Positions 52,235 through 63,182 of a stretch of 64,000 bases of DNA are shown piece after piece; position 1 is the first letter of the stretch, and every line of letters starts with the position of its first letter. This DNA is from Cladophialophora immunda (Eukaryota; Ascomycota; Eurotiomycetes; Chaetothyriales; Herpotrichiellaceae), in the NCBI RefSeq assembly GCF_000835495.1, contig NW_015622547.1:3782001-3846000 (forward strand), given 5' to 3'. The notes beneath the pieces are model-generated. The model saw only the letters and a list, made by a program, of their open reading frames with translations. It ran no database searches and was not told the DNA's origin. The translations under genes and the position numbers were made by a program.

Positions 52235-53863
52235 TTATACGCCCTCTTTCCCACCTTTCTCCTTCGCCTTCTCTTCCTCCCTCTGCTTCCTCTTCTTTTT
52301 CTTCCTGTCGTCAACGGCATGTCTCCAGCTTTCTCCCCAAACAGTCGTGGCCCACACACCGACTGCGCTAATCACCAGAAACACGGAAGAGATTGTGCTA
52401 AACCACCCGACCCCGATTGCCTCAATTGCAGGCAGACACACGGCAGACCCTGCTGCAGCGAATGCATACCGGATCATATAGTTCCCCGCCACAACTTCTG
52501 CGGATCGTCCCTTGGACTGCATGACGTCGAGACAATACGTATTGAGGCTGGGGAAGCAGAAGAGTTGGGCGACCCCCTGCACGAACATTGCGGCCACAGG
52601 TAGAGGGACACCACCCACCGCTTTCTCCACTGACCAGCCGTATATGAGCATACAAGCGGGCACGACGCCGCCAATGAAACCATAGCACGACCTCAAACGA
52701 TCCTCGGCCACACGCCGATTTTTCTTCCGAATCCACTTCTTGACAATGTGATCAGCCCAACGGCCACCAAAGAACGTGCCCAAGAGATATCCGCAACCAG
52801 GTGCAATGTAGAAAAGCCCGGATTGGATCGGAGATGTCAGGTGGAAACGGGGGTTGAGGACGTAGCGGATCGGCGTCAGCAACCCGTACATGTTCCAGAC
52901 AAGAGCACTCGACGCGAGGCCGGCGATGATAAGGTTCGGGTATGAGAAGAGTAATATGGCGGTACGAAAAGGAGACACACAGTGAAGGATGCGCACCGTT
53001 CGCTCTGGTCGAGAATATTCGCGCAGGTCATGAATCTTCTTTTCCGGGATCGTCTCAGGGAGAAACAAAATCACCAGGACGGCAGCGAGACCACCGAGTG
53101 CAGACTGCAACCAGAAGATGTCACGCCAGGACCGGAACGTAACGATTATGCCTCCAATGAAAGGCCCAAACGCAGGACCAATCAGTGTCCCTGAGAGAAA
53201 CCAGCCGAGGGCGGTGGCTCGCGCTGTCGGCGTGTAGATGTCTCCCAAACAGGAGTTTCCGACGATAAGAAATGAGGTACCTTGATACGCGGTGAGCATT
53301 CGGAAGATGAAATAGGATGCCAAGTTCGGCGCGAGCGCGGTGCCGACACTGAATGCAAAGAACAGGATGGCGGTAATAATGCACACCCATCGGCGGCCAT
53401 AGATGTTGGAGATCGGACCCCAAAGGGAAGGTGACAGGCCCATGAAGATGAGATATAGCGCATTGGACAGGTTGATAATGGTGCCGTCGGTGTTGTAAGT
53501 GGCTGCTACCTCGGGAATGGCAGAAAGGATGGTGGTTGACGAAATAGGGGCCAGGAAGCCACACAGCGAGAGGACGCAGGTGATGACGAGCTTCCGACGC
53601 TCGCTGAAACGCTCATATTGGGCGGCATTGACCTCGACGAAGGAACTGTCATGACTGGGAACACCCTGGATGTCGTGCGCCGAGATGGCCGACCGTATGC
53701 GTACCAGATCGGGTTTATCATCTGTACGGTGGTCTCTTATGCTGATGGTCGGTGTCCTCTCGAGATCCAGGGAAGTAGGGTGGTCTGATTGTGATGAGAT
53801 AGGATGAATCTCAAGACTGGCATGGTCACCTTGAACGGTGTCATGGTGAAGTTCTCCAGTCAT
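52235..53863 (-). CDS. MFS drug/H+ antiporter, DHA1 (QDR-like)
   Basis: A 542-residue, intron-free plasma-membrane exporter of the DHA1 family, close in style to yeast Qdr and related polyamine/drug pumps. A hydrophilic N-terminus of about 95 residues is followed by twelve TM segments: 'GFLAPISSTTILSAIPEVA' (TM1), 'SLWGPISNIYGRRWV' (motif A), 'FRMLTAYQGTSFLIVGNSCL' (motif B region), 'GWFLSGTLIGPAFGPFIGGI' (motif C of TM5) and 'WRDIFWLQSALGG'. A C-terminal Lys/Glu-rich tail (about 25 residues) is cytosolic. Substrate unknown. It has no divergent regulator, unlike the permeases in the 9-26 kb island. Confidence 0.92.
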   Translation of the reverse strand: MTGELHHDTVQGDHASLEIHPISSQSDHPTSLDLERTPTISIRDHRTDDKPDLVRIRSAISAHDIQGVPSHDSSFVEVNAAQYERFSERRKLVITCVLSLCGFLAPISSTTILSAIPEVAATYNTDGTIINLSNALYLIFMGLSPSLWGPISNIYGRRWVCIITAILFFAFSVGTALAPNLASYFIFRMLTAYQGTSFLIVGNSCLGDIYTPTARATALGWFLSGTLIGPAFGPFIGGIIVTFRSWRDIFWLQSALGGLAAVLVILFLPETIPEKKIHDLREYSRPERTVRILHCVSPFRTAILLFSYPNLIIAGLASSALVWNMYGLLTPIRYVLNPRFHLTSPIQSGLFYIAPGCGYLLGTFFGGRWADHIVKKWIRKKNRRVAEDRLRSCYGFIGGVVPACMLIYGWSVEKAVGGVPLPVAAMFVQGVAQLFCFPSLNTYCLDVMQSKGRSAEVVAGNYMIRYAFAAAGSAVCLPAIEAIGVGWFSTISSVFLVISAVGVWATTVWGESWRHAVDDRKKKKRKQREEEKAKEKGGKEGV

Positions 53864-54856
53864 CCTGTATATGTTGGAAGAAAAGGTCTTGGAAAACTGG
53901 TTATCATTTCCCCTGAAAAGGAGTGACTAGAGTCAAATCGGAGGGCGACTCCAAAAGAATGAAGGGCTAGGTCCTGAGATGCTGTGGCGGATAGTGTGGG
54001 ACGTGGCACAAGGATATAGACACTCACAAACCGGACGATTCAGACCGCAAATATGCAGGGAGATGCAAAGGAAAATGACTCAAACCACAGTACTTGTAGA
54101 CCAAGCAATCATCTTGAGGTCCTCCCTCACCGTCACCTTCGAGGTTCCCCAACCATACTGGCTCGCTGGTTCCAGGGATCCCCATAACCTTCCTGGACCG
54201 CGACGTCAACGGGTGTGCGATTCCTTTTGCGGTCGGCCATGTTGTTTCCTTCCAATAGCCGTGGGCCATGACCGAGTAGTCCGATCTCGGGCATTCCCCG
54301 CTCAAGGATCGCAGTGAGTCTGATTGGGTCTGGAGGCCGTGCGCCCTTGCCATTGCCATATCACCCATTGCCGATTGCCGGGTGGACCAATGGCTGGAAA
54401 GATAAAGGTCCTGGCAAAGAGAAATTTTTCTTCCCAGCAACTGTGGTCAAACTCCATCCGGCAGAAACGGCGCCTTGGTAGGTTGTGCTTGTTCCGACGG
54501 AAAGACTCCAAAAGTGTACGGGTCACTCCGGCTAGCGCGTGCAAAGGCACGGAGTCGAATCTGTGCCTTTTGCTCTGATTTTCGAGTCTGAGATGACAGG
54601 CAGCAGAACAGAAAAGCTCCAGAAACACAAGTGAAGAAAACTCGAGAGAAGAAAATTCCGTCAACTCACGTGGCATGACGTCGACGGGCACGTGCTACTA
54701 TCTGCCCTCGCAGCCTTGCGGCTCTCGGCGAGGCTGCCAATGAAATATATATTGATACTGTTCGCTCGAACGCCTGTCTCCATCCCGTTCCAAAGTCCCT
54801 TCCGAAGCATCCGACAAGAAGCTTATTTTGACGCGAATCGCCTGTATTGCTTGAGA
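53864..54856. other. intergenic, upstream of the DHA1 gene
   Basis: No supported gene. Short ORFs on both strands lack domains. Confidence 0.5.
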
Positions 54857-56545
54857 TCACAGCTTCGATCCCGTCCTTGCACTCGACTCCTTCAGCATCC
54901 GCGCTAATTCGCGCCGCAGAATCTTGCCCGACGGCGACTTGGGAATGGCGTCGATGACATGGATGCCTCCCCTCAGTTTCTTGTGGTTGGCGACTCTTGC
55001 ATTTAACCATTTATCAATGTCCGCAACAACATTCTTCTCGCCCCTGGCCTTGGCTTTCTGACTTATCACCACGAATCCGACAGGAACATGAGTCGCCTGT
55101 TCTTCGACCCACTGCGGGACAACGCAGGAATCTTCAATGTCGGGGTGTTCCAGAAGCTTACCCTCCAGCTCTGACGGAATGACTTGCAGCCCCTTGTACT
55201 TGAACATCTCCTTGATCCTGTCGACAATGGTCAAGAATCCGTCCTTGTCAATGGTTCCAATGTCTCCGGTTCGGAACCACAGCTTGCCTTGCTCGTCGGT
55301 TGCAAAACCACTATTCGTAGCCTCTTGGTTGCGATAATAGCCCTTGGTCACATTCGGCCCCCGGCACCACAGTTCCCCTGGTACTGCAGACCCGTCTGGC
55401 TCATACCCTGTGTCCTGCATCGTCTCCGGATCAACCACCCTGTATTCCATGTTTGGTGTGATACACCCGACTGTATTCCTCTTGTCCGGTCGGGTTGGAG
55501 GCACTGCTGCACCTAGGGGACTCGTCTCAGTCATGCCCCAAGCCTGCAGCCCCAATATGGTGGTTCCATACAACTCCTTGAACCGTGCTTCCACGGCCTG
55601 CCGAAGCTCCACACTCAACGGAGCGGCAGCGCAGAACAATCTTTTCAAACTGCTAAGGTCGTACTTCTTCATCAAGGGGTGTTTGGCCATAAGTAGCATA
55701 ACCGGTGGAACCAAGCTAACCATTTCGGGCCGGTATTTCTGGCAGCACGACAGGAATAACTCGAGATCGAAACGGCTTAGGACGACAGCTGTATTCCCTA
55801 CGAACGTGTTGATGGCGACAAAGGAGGTCAGGCCGTAGATGTGGCTGAATGGTAAAAATGCCACCGTTGTTTGTTTCCCCGTGGTCTCGCCAGGCATCTG
55901 GGCGTCCCATTGCTGGATATTGGACACTAGGTTCTTGTGTGTTGTCATGACGCCTTTTGCTCGACCTGTGGTTCCCGAAGAAAAGCACATGAAGCACAGC
56001 CGATCCTCAGCCTCACTTGGCTCAATGCTGACGAGCGGACTGGGTGGACAATTTGAAGCGAGAGCTTCAGCGGTCGGCCTGCCCTTGTTGTCACGAACTC
56101 CATCTGCTTGAATGATCTGAATGGCCGGGTTGGATTTAACCGCTTGTTCGGCTGTTAGGAGGAGCGAGGAATGGGCAATCAGAAATCGGGCGCCACTGGT
56201 CTCGAGTTGCGCCTCCAATTCCAGCGGTGTGTATGCTGCGCTGACTGGCGACACGGTAGCGCCACAACCTATGATTCCATAGCAGGTAATGGCGTAGTCG
56301 ATACTGTTGGGGCTAAAAACAGCGACAATATCCTTGGGCTTGACTCCTAATTCTCGCAAACCGTGCGCCAGTGACTGCGTCCTCCGCTTAGTATCTCCAT
56401 AGGTGCGATGAGCTCCTGTGACTGCGTCAATAAATATCGGCTTATCGTCTGGTGTGTTTTTCGGATTCGAAAAGAGGTAGGTCAAGAGATCGATGTCGAT
56501 CAGCTTGACCGGTGGGTAGGGTGAGCGGTAGATTCTGGACGGCAT
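54857..56545 (-). CDS. 4-coumarate-CoA-ligase-like acyl-CoA synthetase, peroxisomal
   Basis: Adenylate-forming ligase that activates a carboxylic acid (aromatic or medium/long-chain) to its CoA thioester using ATP. An intron-free gene of 562 residues. The P-loop-like motif is 'SSGTTGRAKGVMTTH' (A3), with 'WGMTETSPLG' (A5), 'GELWCRGPNVTKGYY' (A6), 'WFRTGDIGTIDKDGFL' (A7, catalytic Asp), 'IVDRIKEMFKYKGLQVIPSE' (A8 hinge) and the catalytic Lys in 'PKSPSGKILRREL' (A10). The last three residues are SKL, a perfect PTS1 signal, so it acts in peroxisomes. Fungal relatives of this type feed beta-oxidation or side-chain activation in secondary metabolism. The acid cannot be told from the sequence. Confidence 0.93.
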   Translation of the reverse strand: MPSRIYRSPYPPVKLIDIDLLTYLFSNPKNTPDDKPIFIDAVTGAHRTYGDTKRRTQSLAHGLRELGVKPKDIVAVFSPNSIDYAITCYGIIGCGATVSPVSAAYTPLELEAQLETSGARFLIAHSSLLLTAEQAVKSNPAIQIIQADGVRDNKGRPTAEALASNCPPSPLVSIEPSEAEDRLCFMCFSSGTTGRAKGVMTTHKNLVSNIQQWDAQMPGETTGKQTTVAFLPFSHIYGLTSFVAINTFVGNTAVVLSRFDLELFLSCCQKYRPEMVSLVPPVMLLMAKHPLMKKYDLSSLKRLFCAAAPLSVELRQAVEARFKELYGTTILGLQAWGMTETSPLGAAVPPTRPDKRNTVGCITPNMEYRVVDPETMQDTGYEPDGSAVPGELWCRGPNVTKGYYRNQEATNSGFATDEQGKLWFRTGDIGTIDKDGFLTIVDRIKEMFKYKGLQVIPSELEGKLLEHPDIEDSCVVPQWVEEQATHVPVGFVVISQKAKARGEKNVVADIDKWLNARVANHKKLRGGIHVIDAIPKSPSGKILRRELARMLKESSARTGSKL

Positions 56546-58061
56546 TTCCGATCACACGAAGAGGCCAGGGCGCGGAGATAGAAAACGCGCTTCAACGTAG
56601 ACCAGAAAGAGCTGATGAAATGGACAAGATGGAAGGAAGTATGCGGTTGATAAAAGAATCGTTCTCAGGACGACAAGCTGTAAGAATTATGCCACAATTT
56701 CATCGATTCATCAACCCGGAGTCCCGGCGCTGAGGAAGCTGACAGAGGCACAACATAAGCAGGCAAATGGAATCGGGCTTAGGATTGGGCGAGGGTCCAA
56801 AGGGTCAGTGCTCCCTCCATAGATATATTATTCCTTCCCAGCTGCTTCCTGTGTGGCCTCTGTGGGACTGTCAGCTTATGATCTCGGATGCATAGTTGGT
56901 GGCGATCGAGACGGGCGAGCCACGCTGGGACTGGGCCTCAGATGGAGGGCGACAAGATATCCTTGCCACCTTGGGATTGGAAGCATCCGAACCCATAGCC
57001 GGGCTTAATGATCATGGCACTCGGCTGCCAGCCTTGGACTGTAGTAGCTGCAGAGCTGGTACAGTACATACGAGATCTAGAATTGGCGGTAGAGGACAAC
57101 CTTTGGGGGAACAAGGAGCTAGGAAGATTGGGGGCCACTTATCTCGAATTCAATTTCCATGGCCAGCCAATATACAGAGCCAGAGGCATCTGCTAGACTT
57201 ACAGCAGCCTAGTCGCCGAGGTTGGAAGATCGATATAAGGCGCCGATTCCACACTCACGAGACTGCGGAGTTCGTATTACTTCGTCGCAAATCATCCACA
57301 CGCCTTCACGGTGTTACCTACGACAAGACAGTCCCCAATCGAGAATGCGATTCGTAACAACGGCCGTAACTAACCGAGTCGCCGTGCCCCCCCTCAATCC
57401 TCGAATCTGACCCTGGCTTGTGTTGAGTAATCATCCATACAATGCCGGACTTCCTTGAGGCCACTATACAGCCTATGGCGATAGCAGAATCACTTCATTC
57501 CGACTTATTGAGAACATGCCAGGGTCGACCACCACAACCTCTGCGCGCACTAGCGAGGAATGGCTCGTGCTATTCCTCGCACAGTGCGATGGTCGGTCGC
57601 GAAGAGTGACGAAATCGTCCGAGGCCTTGAAGTAAGACTTCAGGCGAAGCTGATGACCACCACGAAGCCGGCAGATTCAGTCGATGGTCTAGACACCTGT
57701 GACCACCTTCAAAACTTGACACTTCCAGGACGATATTCTGAATAAGGCATGCTCTATGGTTTTCGAAGTTGGTCAAGACAAAGAGGCAACAAGGGATTTG
57801 CCCTGGACCATGTGTTTGAAGCAGACATTTCCGTTCAGAAGCGTGACCAGAAAGATGCACGTGTGCAACTTGACACCAGCTGGGAAGTCCACATTAACGA
57901 CCTTGACCGGGACACTTATCGAATAGAGGCGCGGTTAGAAATGCCGTTCTCTAACAGAAATGGTGCTCGACCATGTCCAGGAGGATGGCCCTGGAGTATC
58001 GGATCCGATTGTCTTCATGAACCAATCCTGGATCAATCTCGGCCATGTATCGTCGGTTCCA
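56546..58061. other. 1.5 kb intergenic region
   Basis: Gene-free as far as I can see. Plus-strand ORFs at 56896-57357 and 57749-58150 lack any recognisable domain. The sequence near 56700-57000 is compositionally like its surroundings. No RNA gene seen. Confidence 0.45.
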
Positions 58062-59612
58062 CTATATATCAAGCGCCGCACCGACGATCAGCGACGACCC
58101 TTGACTCGGTTTTGAGACAACAATGGCCTCCTCGAGTTTCTCTTTGCTAATGTCGGGGAACTTTTTGTAATAGTACTCTTGCCTGAGGGCCTCTATCACC
58201 GCAGGGACCTTATGCTGAGGCACCAGATGCACTGTGCAGCCGCCCCAACCTGCACCGGTCAGTCGAGTTCCGTACGCCCCTGCTTTGTGCGCGATGGAGC
58301 AGATCTGATCAATCTCGGGGCATGAGCATTCGTACACATCTCGGCACGAAGCTTGTGTCTTGTTCATGAGGTCGCCAAGATCGAGCAACTTCTCTTCATC
58401 CAATTTCCCTGAGGTCGTCAAAATATCTCGGAACTTGAGGACACGTCCTGCTTCTTCCAGGACATGCAGGGCGCGCTGCCTTAGCTTGAACACGTCGGCT
58501 CGAATCGGGAACTTGGACATGTATTGCTTTTCAAGTTCTTGCACGGAGATCCCCAGAATCTCGGCAATATCTTGTCTGGTGTAGCCCTCTTCTTTGAGGT
58601 TTGACTTTATGATCTCGACAATCGAGCTGACCTGAGCCGCTAGTGGATCATCTCTGCGGCCTTCTTTCTTCATGACCTCTTCCTGAAAGTTTCTCAGGCA
58701 GAACCCAAGAGAGCTCTGATCTGGATTCAGAGCAATGTCATGGAGCTTCGCCAACACCACAGTCGCCAGAGTACATTCAACGACCCTGAGGTTGTAATGG
58801 ATCGGTGCAGTCACCGCCTTGTCAGAGGTAACGAAAGACTGGGCGATCAGGAAAGTGACTTCTGGATCCGACGTCGGGACGGGGACATGCTCTGCAGAAA
58901 ATTCTGGGAAGAAACGGCAGTAGAGGAGATACCCTCTTTCAGAGAAGATAGATGCAGCTTGGTCCATGCCTCCGGAGAAGACACCGACTGCACGCTCCGA
59001 CACGATGCAGAGGTCAAGCAGATCCTGTTTCGAGATGTCATGGTTATTTGCAGCCATGACACCCAGCGCAGAAGCACAGACAAAAGCTGCACTGCTAGAC
59101 AAGCCACCACCCGCTGGAACATTTCCATCGATAAGGACTTCCATGCCATTGGGCTTGAAAGACTCGCCAAACTGCTTTCGGAGATATTCCAGTGATCCCC
59201 CCAACCCGGCTAAGAAGTAATTGCTCCATGAATGATTCTCCCGGTCGACCTCGATCGCGCCAGAGTCTGGGATGATCAGTGTTCTGGACGGATACTTGGT
59301 AGGATTTACATTGGCAATCTTGATTGCAGCCGCGTCCCCATTCCCATGTGTGACAATGCGGACGGCGATCAGCACATCAACGGTGAGAGCAGTCGGCAGG
59401 ACGTTGTAGAGCGAATAATCGACGTGCTCGCCGATAATGTTGACTCGTCCCGGGCTTCTGGACACAAAATCTGGCTTGTGACCATAGTCGCTTTTGAAAC
59501 TCTGGATCAAATTCTTGAAACGCTGCTCGAGCTCAACCGACACAGTATGACCCTCGAATCCTCCTGCATACACATGGTCGAGACTGTCAACCTTTGGCAC
59601 CAGACCCGCCAT
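58062..59612 (-). CDS. GAL1: galactokinase (EC 2.7.1.6)
   Basis: First kinase of the Leloir pathway: galactose + ATP to galactose-1-phosphate, GHMP superfamily. An intron-free gene of 516 residues. The substrate motif is 'SRSPGRVNIIGEHVDYSLYN' (near residue 52), the GHMP ATP loop 'NVPAGGGLSSSAAFVCASAL' (near 165) and the conserved 'GGMDQAASI' carries the catalytic Asp. The C-terminal motif 'GTRLTGAGWGGCTVHLV' is present. The length (about 516) matches fungal and animal galactokinases rather than the roughly 380-residue bacterial form. No GAL7 or GAL10 neighbour is in the window, as is usual in filamentous fungi. Confidence 0.97.
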   Translation of the reverse strand: MAGLVPKVDSLDHVYAGGFEGHTVSVELEQRFKNLIQSFKSDYGHKPDFVSRSPGRVNIIGEHVDYSLYNVLPTALTVDVLIAVRIVTHGNGDAAAIKIANVNPTKYPSRTLIIPDSGAIEVDRENHSWSNYFLAGLGGSLEYLRKQFGESFKPNGMEVLIDGNVPAGGGLSSSAAFVCASALGVMAANNHDISKQDLLDLCIVSERAVGVFSGGMDQAASIFSERGYLLYCRFFPEFSAEHVPVPTSDPEVTFLIAQSFVTSDKAVTAPIHYNLRVVECTLATVVLAKLHDIALNPDQSSLGFCLRNFQEEVMKKEGRRDDPLAAQVSSIVEIIKSNLKEEGYTRQDIAEILGISVQELEKQYMSKFPIRADVFKLRQRALHVLEEAGRVLKFRDILTTSGKLDEEKLLDLGDLMNKTQASCRDVYECSCPEIDQICSIAHKAGAYGTRLTGAGWGGCTVHLVPQHKVPAVIEALRQEYYYKKFPDISKEKLEEAIVVSKPSQGSSLIVGAALDI

Positions 59613-60068
59613 GGTGCAGACACAATGGTAAGATGGAACGGGTTTTTTGGTCTGCCCAACACTTTGAAATGGACCACAACGGTTTTCTGCTGGTCGCGTG
59701 ACTATTTGTTGGATGTCACAAATGTAACCGAAAGGAGATGCTTTCAGAGAACAGACACAAGCCTATGGTCCTTTTTGCTGTCCCTGAGATACAAATGCTT
59801 TGACTTCACTGCTAGGAGAGAGCGAATTCAAGAATCAAGTTGGAGGGGAAATCGAGCTGGGCGCCACAACGTCGCATCATGACGAGCCCGGAGCGGAAGA
59901 ACTCACCACCGAGACTAGTTGTGGCTCTTGGTGAAACTGCGCAGCGTCTTGAAAACAACGTCCTTGCCCACACATAGTCCTCATATCGCCTCTCTCACTC
60001 GTGGGCAGAGGAAATTTGGACCTGTTTAATGCCTGATCCATTGCTATGGGCCTCAAGAGAACAATCTC
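59613..60068. other. galactokinase promoter region
   Basis: Upstream of galactokinase. The ORF 59232-59882 is a shadow of galactokinase that runs into the promoter. No clear motif. Confidence 0.45.
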
Positions 60069-60740
60069 ATGAGCCTATACCGCGACTATCTTTGCCTGCT
60101 GATGTACCACTTGAGAATTGGTGACAAGAACCTCAACGAGCTTGCTATGCGACATGAGTGAGACAATGTGGCCACGTTCGAAGAGAGAGGGACTGCTCTC
60201 GATACTTTGGCTCGCTATGGCTCGGTAGCCGCCCAAGGCAATTCTAGCGTACCGCCAGTCGCTCTCAAGTACTTGTATCAAAGCACTCGAGCATTCGGAG
60301 ACAAGGTCTCGCACAGTGAGGACTTGCAGAACACCGTTGGCTGTCTACACATGAATATGTTGTTCAATGCACAGATCATTAAAGGCAATCTTGCCGGAGC
60401 CGCTGTCCACGGCAAAATGCTTTTGCACGTTTTCAGACAGCAATTGAAACGACAAAGACTGGATTACAAGATGTTGCTGTATCAACTACACAACGATCTA
60501 CAATTTACTTCTAGATTTCTGAGCCGTCCGATATTCGACGAGGGTGACTGGCTGTCTGAAGTGTTGAAGCCTCCTTGGGATGCCGCCGCTCCATATATGC
60601 CCGTCTACCCCGAAGAGGGACTGCATCGTGCTATAGAAGACGGGACTGTAGCATACTGGATCAAAAACGTCGGCAAAGGCTCAAGTGCGAAAAGACTCAG
60701 AATACCCTTCCCCAATGATCCCGAGATTCTCTGGCCGTAA
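60069..60740 (+). pseudogene. truncated fungal transcription-factor-like protein
   Basis: The clean ORF 60168-60740 gives 190 residues: helical, with 'ALKYLYQSTRAFGDKVSHS' and 'IIKGNLAGAAVHGKMLLHVF'. This is the style of the C-terminal helical region of fungal-specific transcription-factor-related proteins ('GxxxxAxxHxxGmxxm'). No Zn2Cys6 cluster lies upstream. The same frame is also open from an ATG at 60069 and is broken by one TGA at 60159-60161. After the TAA at 60738-60740 the frame again stays open for 38 codons. This points to a fragment of a once longer gene with stops on either side, although a short expressed protein starting at 60168 is possible. An intron removing the TGA (GTGAGA donor at 60158) was considered; it needs an acceptor at 60230 and would delete part of the helical block. 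Confidence 0.5.
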
Positions 60741-61390
60741 GACAACATCTCGTCTGCTGGGAAGCTCATGGGCTTCGGAAGCAAGGAACACATCCGACGT
60801 AGTTGCGGGCCATTGGCGGACTGGGATATCCATCTATATCTGCGCTGTAGTTGAAAAGCATGTATTCTATGTTGTTGGTCAATGAGTGACCCGTGATCTC
60901 CAGTTAACGGTTGAGACTGCTTGTGCTGGCTCTAGAGCGTAGTTTAACTCTGAGAAGAAAGGTGAAGCAGACACATTGCGTTGAACACGGTCGAACTGAT
61001 AATGGGAGGACTAAGGTGGTTGCCGCTCTAAACAAAATTGACACTTGTTAGCCGTTAACAGCTAGTCTCAGAACATCTGGTAAAACAGCAGCAAATTACG
61101 TACCTGCGGAGTGCCCTGCGCGGCGGGCGTGGCACTGAACCGAGCGAGCGAGCCTGCCACTCCAAATCAAAGCGACACACGATCTGTTGCCTAACTTGAA
61201 CCAAGGAACTGACTTTACTCTGCATATCACGGATAACCTGTGACGCGCTCGACGCGAAGCATGGTCAAGTGAATCCTGCCAGCATTTTCTTCTCCAAAGA
61301 TTGGCATTAGCCTCCCTTTACATGTCCTTGGACAACTGAACCTCCCCCCCCGCCTCCTCCACCTCTTCCTTCCCATCATCAGCCTTGCCT
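60741..61390. other. intergenic, upstream of the RING-CH gene
   Basis: 650 bp without supported genes apart from the possible tail of the fragment above (to about 60857). C/T-rich just before the RING-CH start, a likely 5' UTR. Confidence 0.5.
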
Positions 61391-62728
61391 ATGGATCCAG
61401 AAGGCGCCGATACCGTCGTACTTGATCGACCATCCCCAGACCCAGCTCAGACCTCCGGCAATGGCGCAAAATCACCGCAGGACAAGAATTCCCGACCGTC
61501 GGCTCTCTCGCGCGCTTCAACCTTCGGGCCGAAATGTTGGATATGCATGAGTGACAAAAGTGAAGATGATCCCAACAACCCTCCGATATGGCGCTCGCCG
61601 TGCTCATGCAGCCTGACTGCCCATGAAGCATGCTTGTTGGACTGGGTGGCAGACCTCGAGAATCCCAAGAACAAAAACAAGAATTCCAGACACATTCTAT
61701 GCCCTCAATGCAAATCCGAAATCAGAATATCAAGACCACGGAGTTACGTGGTAGAAAGCTACCGCGCACTTGACCGCACACTGGGGAAGTTGGTCCTACC
61801 GGGCTTGGGTCTTTCTTTTGTCGGCACACTATGGGCTGGGGCATGGTTCCATGGATTTCAATCGGTCTACTTCGTATTTGGCCATGCCGATGCGGATCGA
61901 GTATTTAGGTACGCCATTCAACGGAGTGAGTTCGCTTGGATGTACTGCCTTATCCCAGTCAATCTGATTCTCGCCCGTACCGACTATGCCGACTTTGCGC
62001 TCCCCGGTAGCAGTTTGATCCTTCTTTCCACTCAGATCACCGACAAGTTCGGCATTGACATGACCATCTGGCCCCCTTTACCAAGCACGGTGTTTGCTTG
62101 CTTACCTGCAATGAGATCGGTCTACAACTGGTGCTACCACAAAGCATTCTATGATCTCAACCAAAAATGGTTGGCAGAAGTACAACCCAGACATAATGAA
62201 CGGGGTGACGCGCAGGGCGAAAACGAGGGCGACGTCAATGAGGATGAGGGACAAGAACTAGTCGAGGATGGTGAACTTGTTCTTCAAATTGACGTCAACC
62301 TGAACGGGGAAGAAGAGGGTGAAGACGGTGGCGACGAACAGGCTGGCGTCGCTGGAAATGGAGGGAATGCGCAAGGCCAACCAGAGAACCAACACGTTCG
62401 CCGAATATTGGGTCGCCACGATCTTGTCGATGGCAGTGGCAGTATCGGACAGACTGTCCTTGGAGCGCTTGTGTTCCCGGCAGTGGCTGCGGGAATGGGC
62501 AATCTCATCAGCTATGTCTTGCCGTCATCCTGGTTGACATATCGCAATATCGCAAGTGGTCGGCCCGGACTGCTTTCGACGAAATGGGGGAGAAGTGTGG
62601 TGGGCGGATGCCTTTTCGTGGTGTTCAAAGACGCTTTATTGCTGTATTGCAGATGGAAGCTGGCCCAAGGGCATCGACAAAGACGCATTATGAACTTCGA
62701 CAAGTCGACGAAAATGTATTCAGTATGA
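61391..62728 (+). CDS. RING-CH (MARCH-like) membrane E3 ligase candidate
   Basis: A 445-residue single-exon protein. A disordered N-terminus of about 45 residues leads to a RING-CH (RINGv, C4HC3) finger at about residues 46-110: 'CWICMSDKSEDDP', 'SPCSCSLTAHEACLLDWV' and 'CPQCKSEI'. Four cysteines, one His and three more cysteines are in the expected order, with the Trp after the HEACL block. Such fingers recruit E2 enzymes for ubiquitylation of membrane proteins. Hydrophobic segments follow ('LVLPGLGLSFVGTLWAGAWF' and 'FAWMYCLIPVNLIL'), then an acidic Glu/Asp/Gly-rich loop of about 70 residues. Another hydrophobic stretch near 'QTVLGALVFPAVAAGMGNLI' and a basic tail end the protein. A mitochondrial or ER membrane place is likely; substrate unknown. 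The TTG at 61385 is in frame but ATG 61391 is the start. Confidence 0.9.
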   Translation: MDPEGADTVVLDRPSPDPAQTSGNGAKSPQDKNSRPSALSRASTFGPKCWICMSDKSEDDPNNPPIWRSPCSCSLTAHEACLLDWVADLENPKNKNKNSRHILCPQCKSEIRISRPRSYVVESYRALDRTLGKLVLPGLGLSFVGTLWAGAWFHGFQSVYFVFGHADADRVFRYAIQRSEFAWMYCLIPVNLILARTDYADFALPGSSLILLSTQITDKFGIDMTIWPPLPSTVFACLPAMRSVYNWCYHKAFYDLNQKWLAEVQPRHNERGDAQGENEGDVNEDEGQELVEDGELVLQIDVNLNGEEEGEDGGDEQAGVAGNGGNAQGQPENQHVRRILGRHDLVDGSGSIGQTVLGALVFPAVAAGMGNLISYVLPSSWLTYRNIASGRPGLLSTKWGRSVVGGCLFVVFKDALLLYCRWKLAQGHRQRRIMNFDKSTKMYSV

Positions 62729-63182
62729 GGGTGCCTGGGAACTGATGTTGACTATGAACTGATGGACTGGGCTGACAACTCGGTTGAAGTTGACAGGAAT
62801 CGGGAGGTCTTAGCTCAATAATAGACAGCCAGCATGATTACCTGCTTGGACGCTCCCCTGAGACTAATAAAGCACATTTGGAGCCAGAGACTATATTGCT
62901 TCGGATTTCGCTCCTCAGAATAAAAGGAGCAAAGGATAACGGCATCTTTAATACGCCATAGCAAAGCCCTCATGACGGCATCATGCAAGGCCTGGAAGTC
63001 ACAAATGTGCCAAGACTTCAGCCTTGCCCCATGAAAGTTTGCGCCCAAGCTGCGCCTAAGGGCTCAATCGAGGCCAAGCTTGAGACCGGAGCAACTTCGA
63101 TTCTAAATCTCAAGAGATTCCTGCGTACTCAATCTTCTCATCCCACGACACAGTCGTCCGGTCACATTGGGTGGAATTGGAA
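62729..63182. other. intergenic
   Basis: Between the RING-CH gene and the mL40 gene, same strand. No supported gene. Confidence 0.55.

Noticed and set aside
58062..61390. GAL gene cluster
   Set aside because: Only galactokinase is present; no uridylyltransferase or epimerase nearby.
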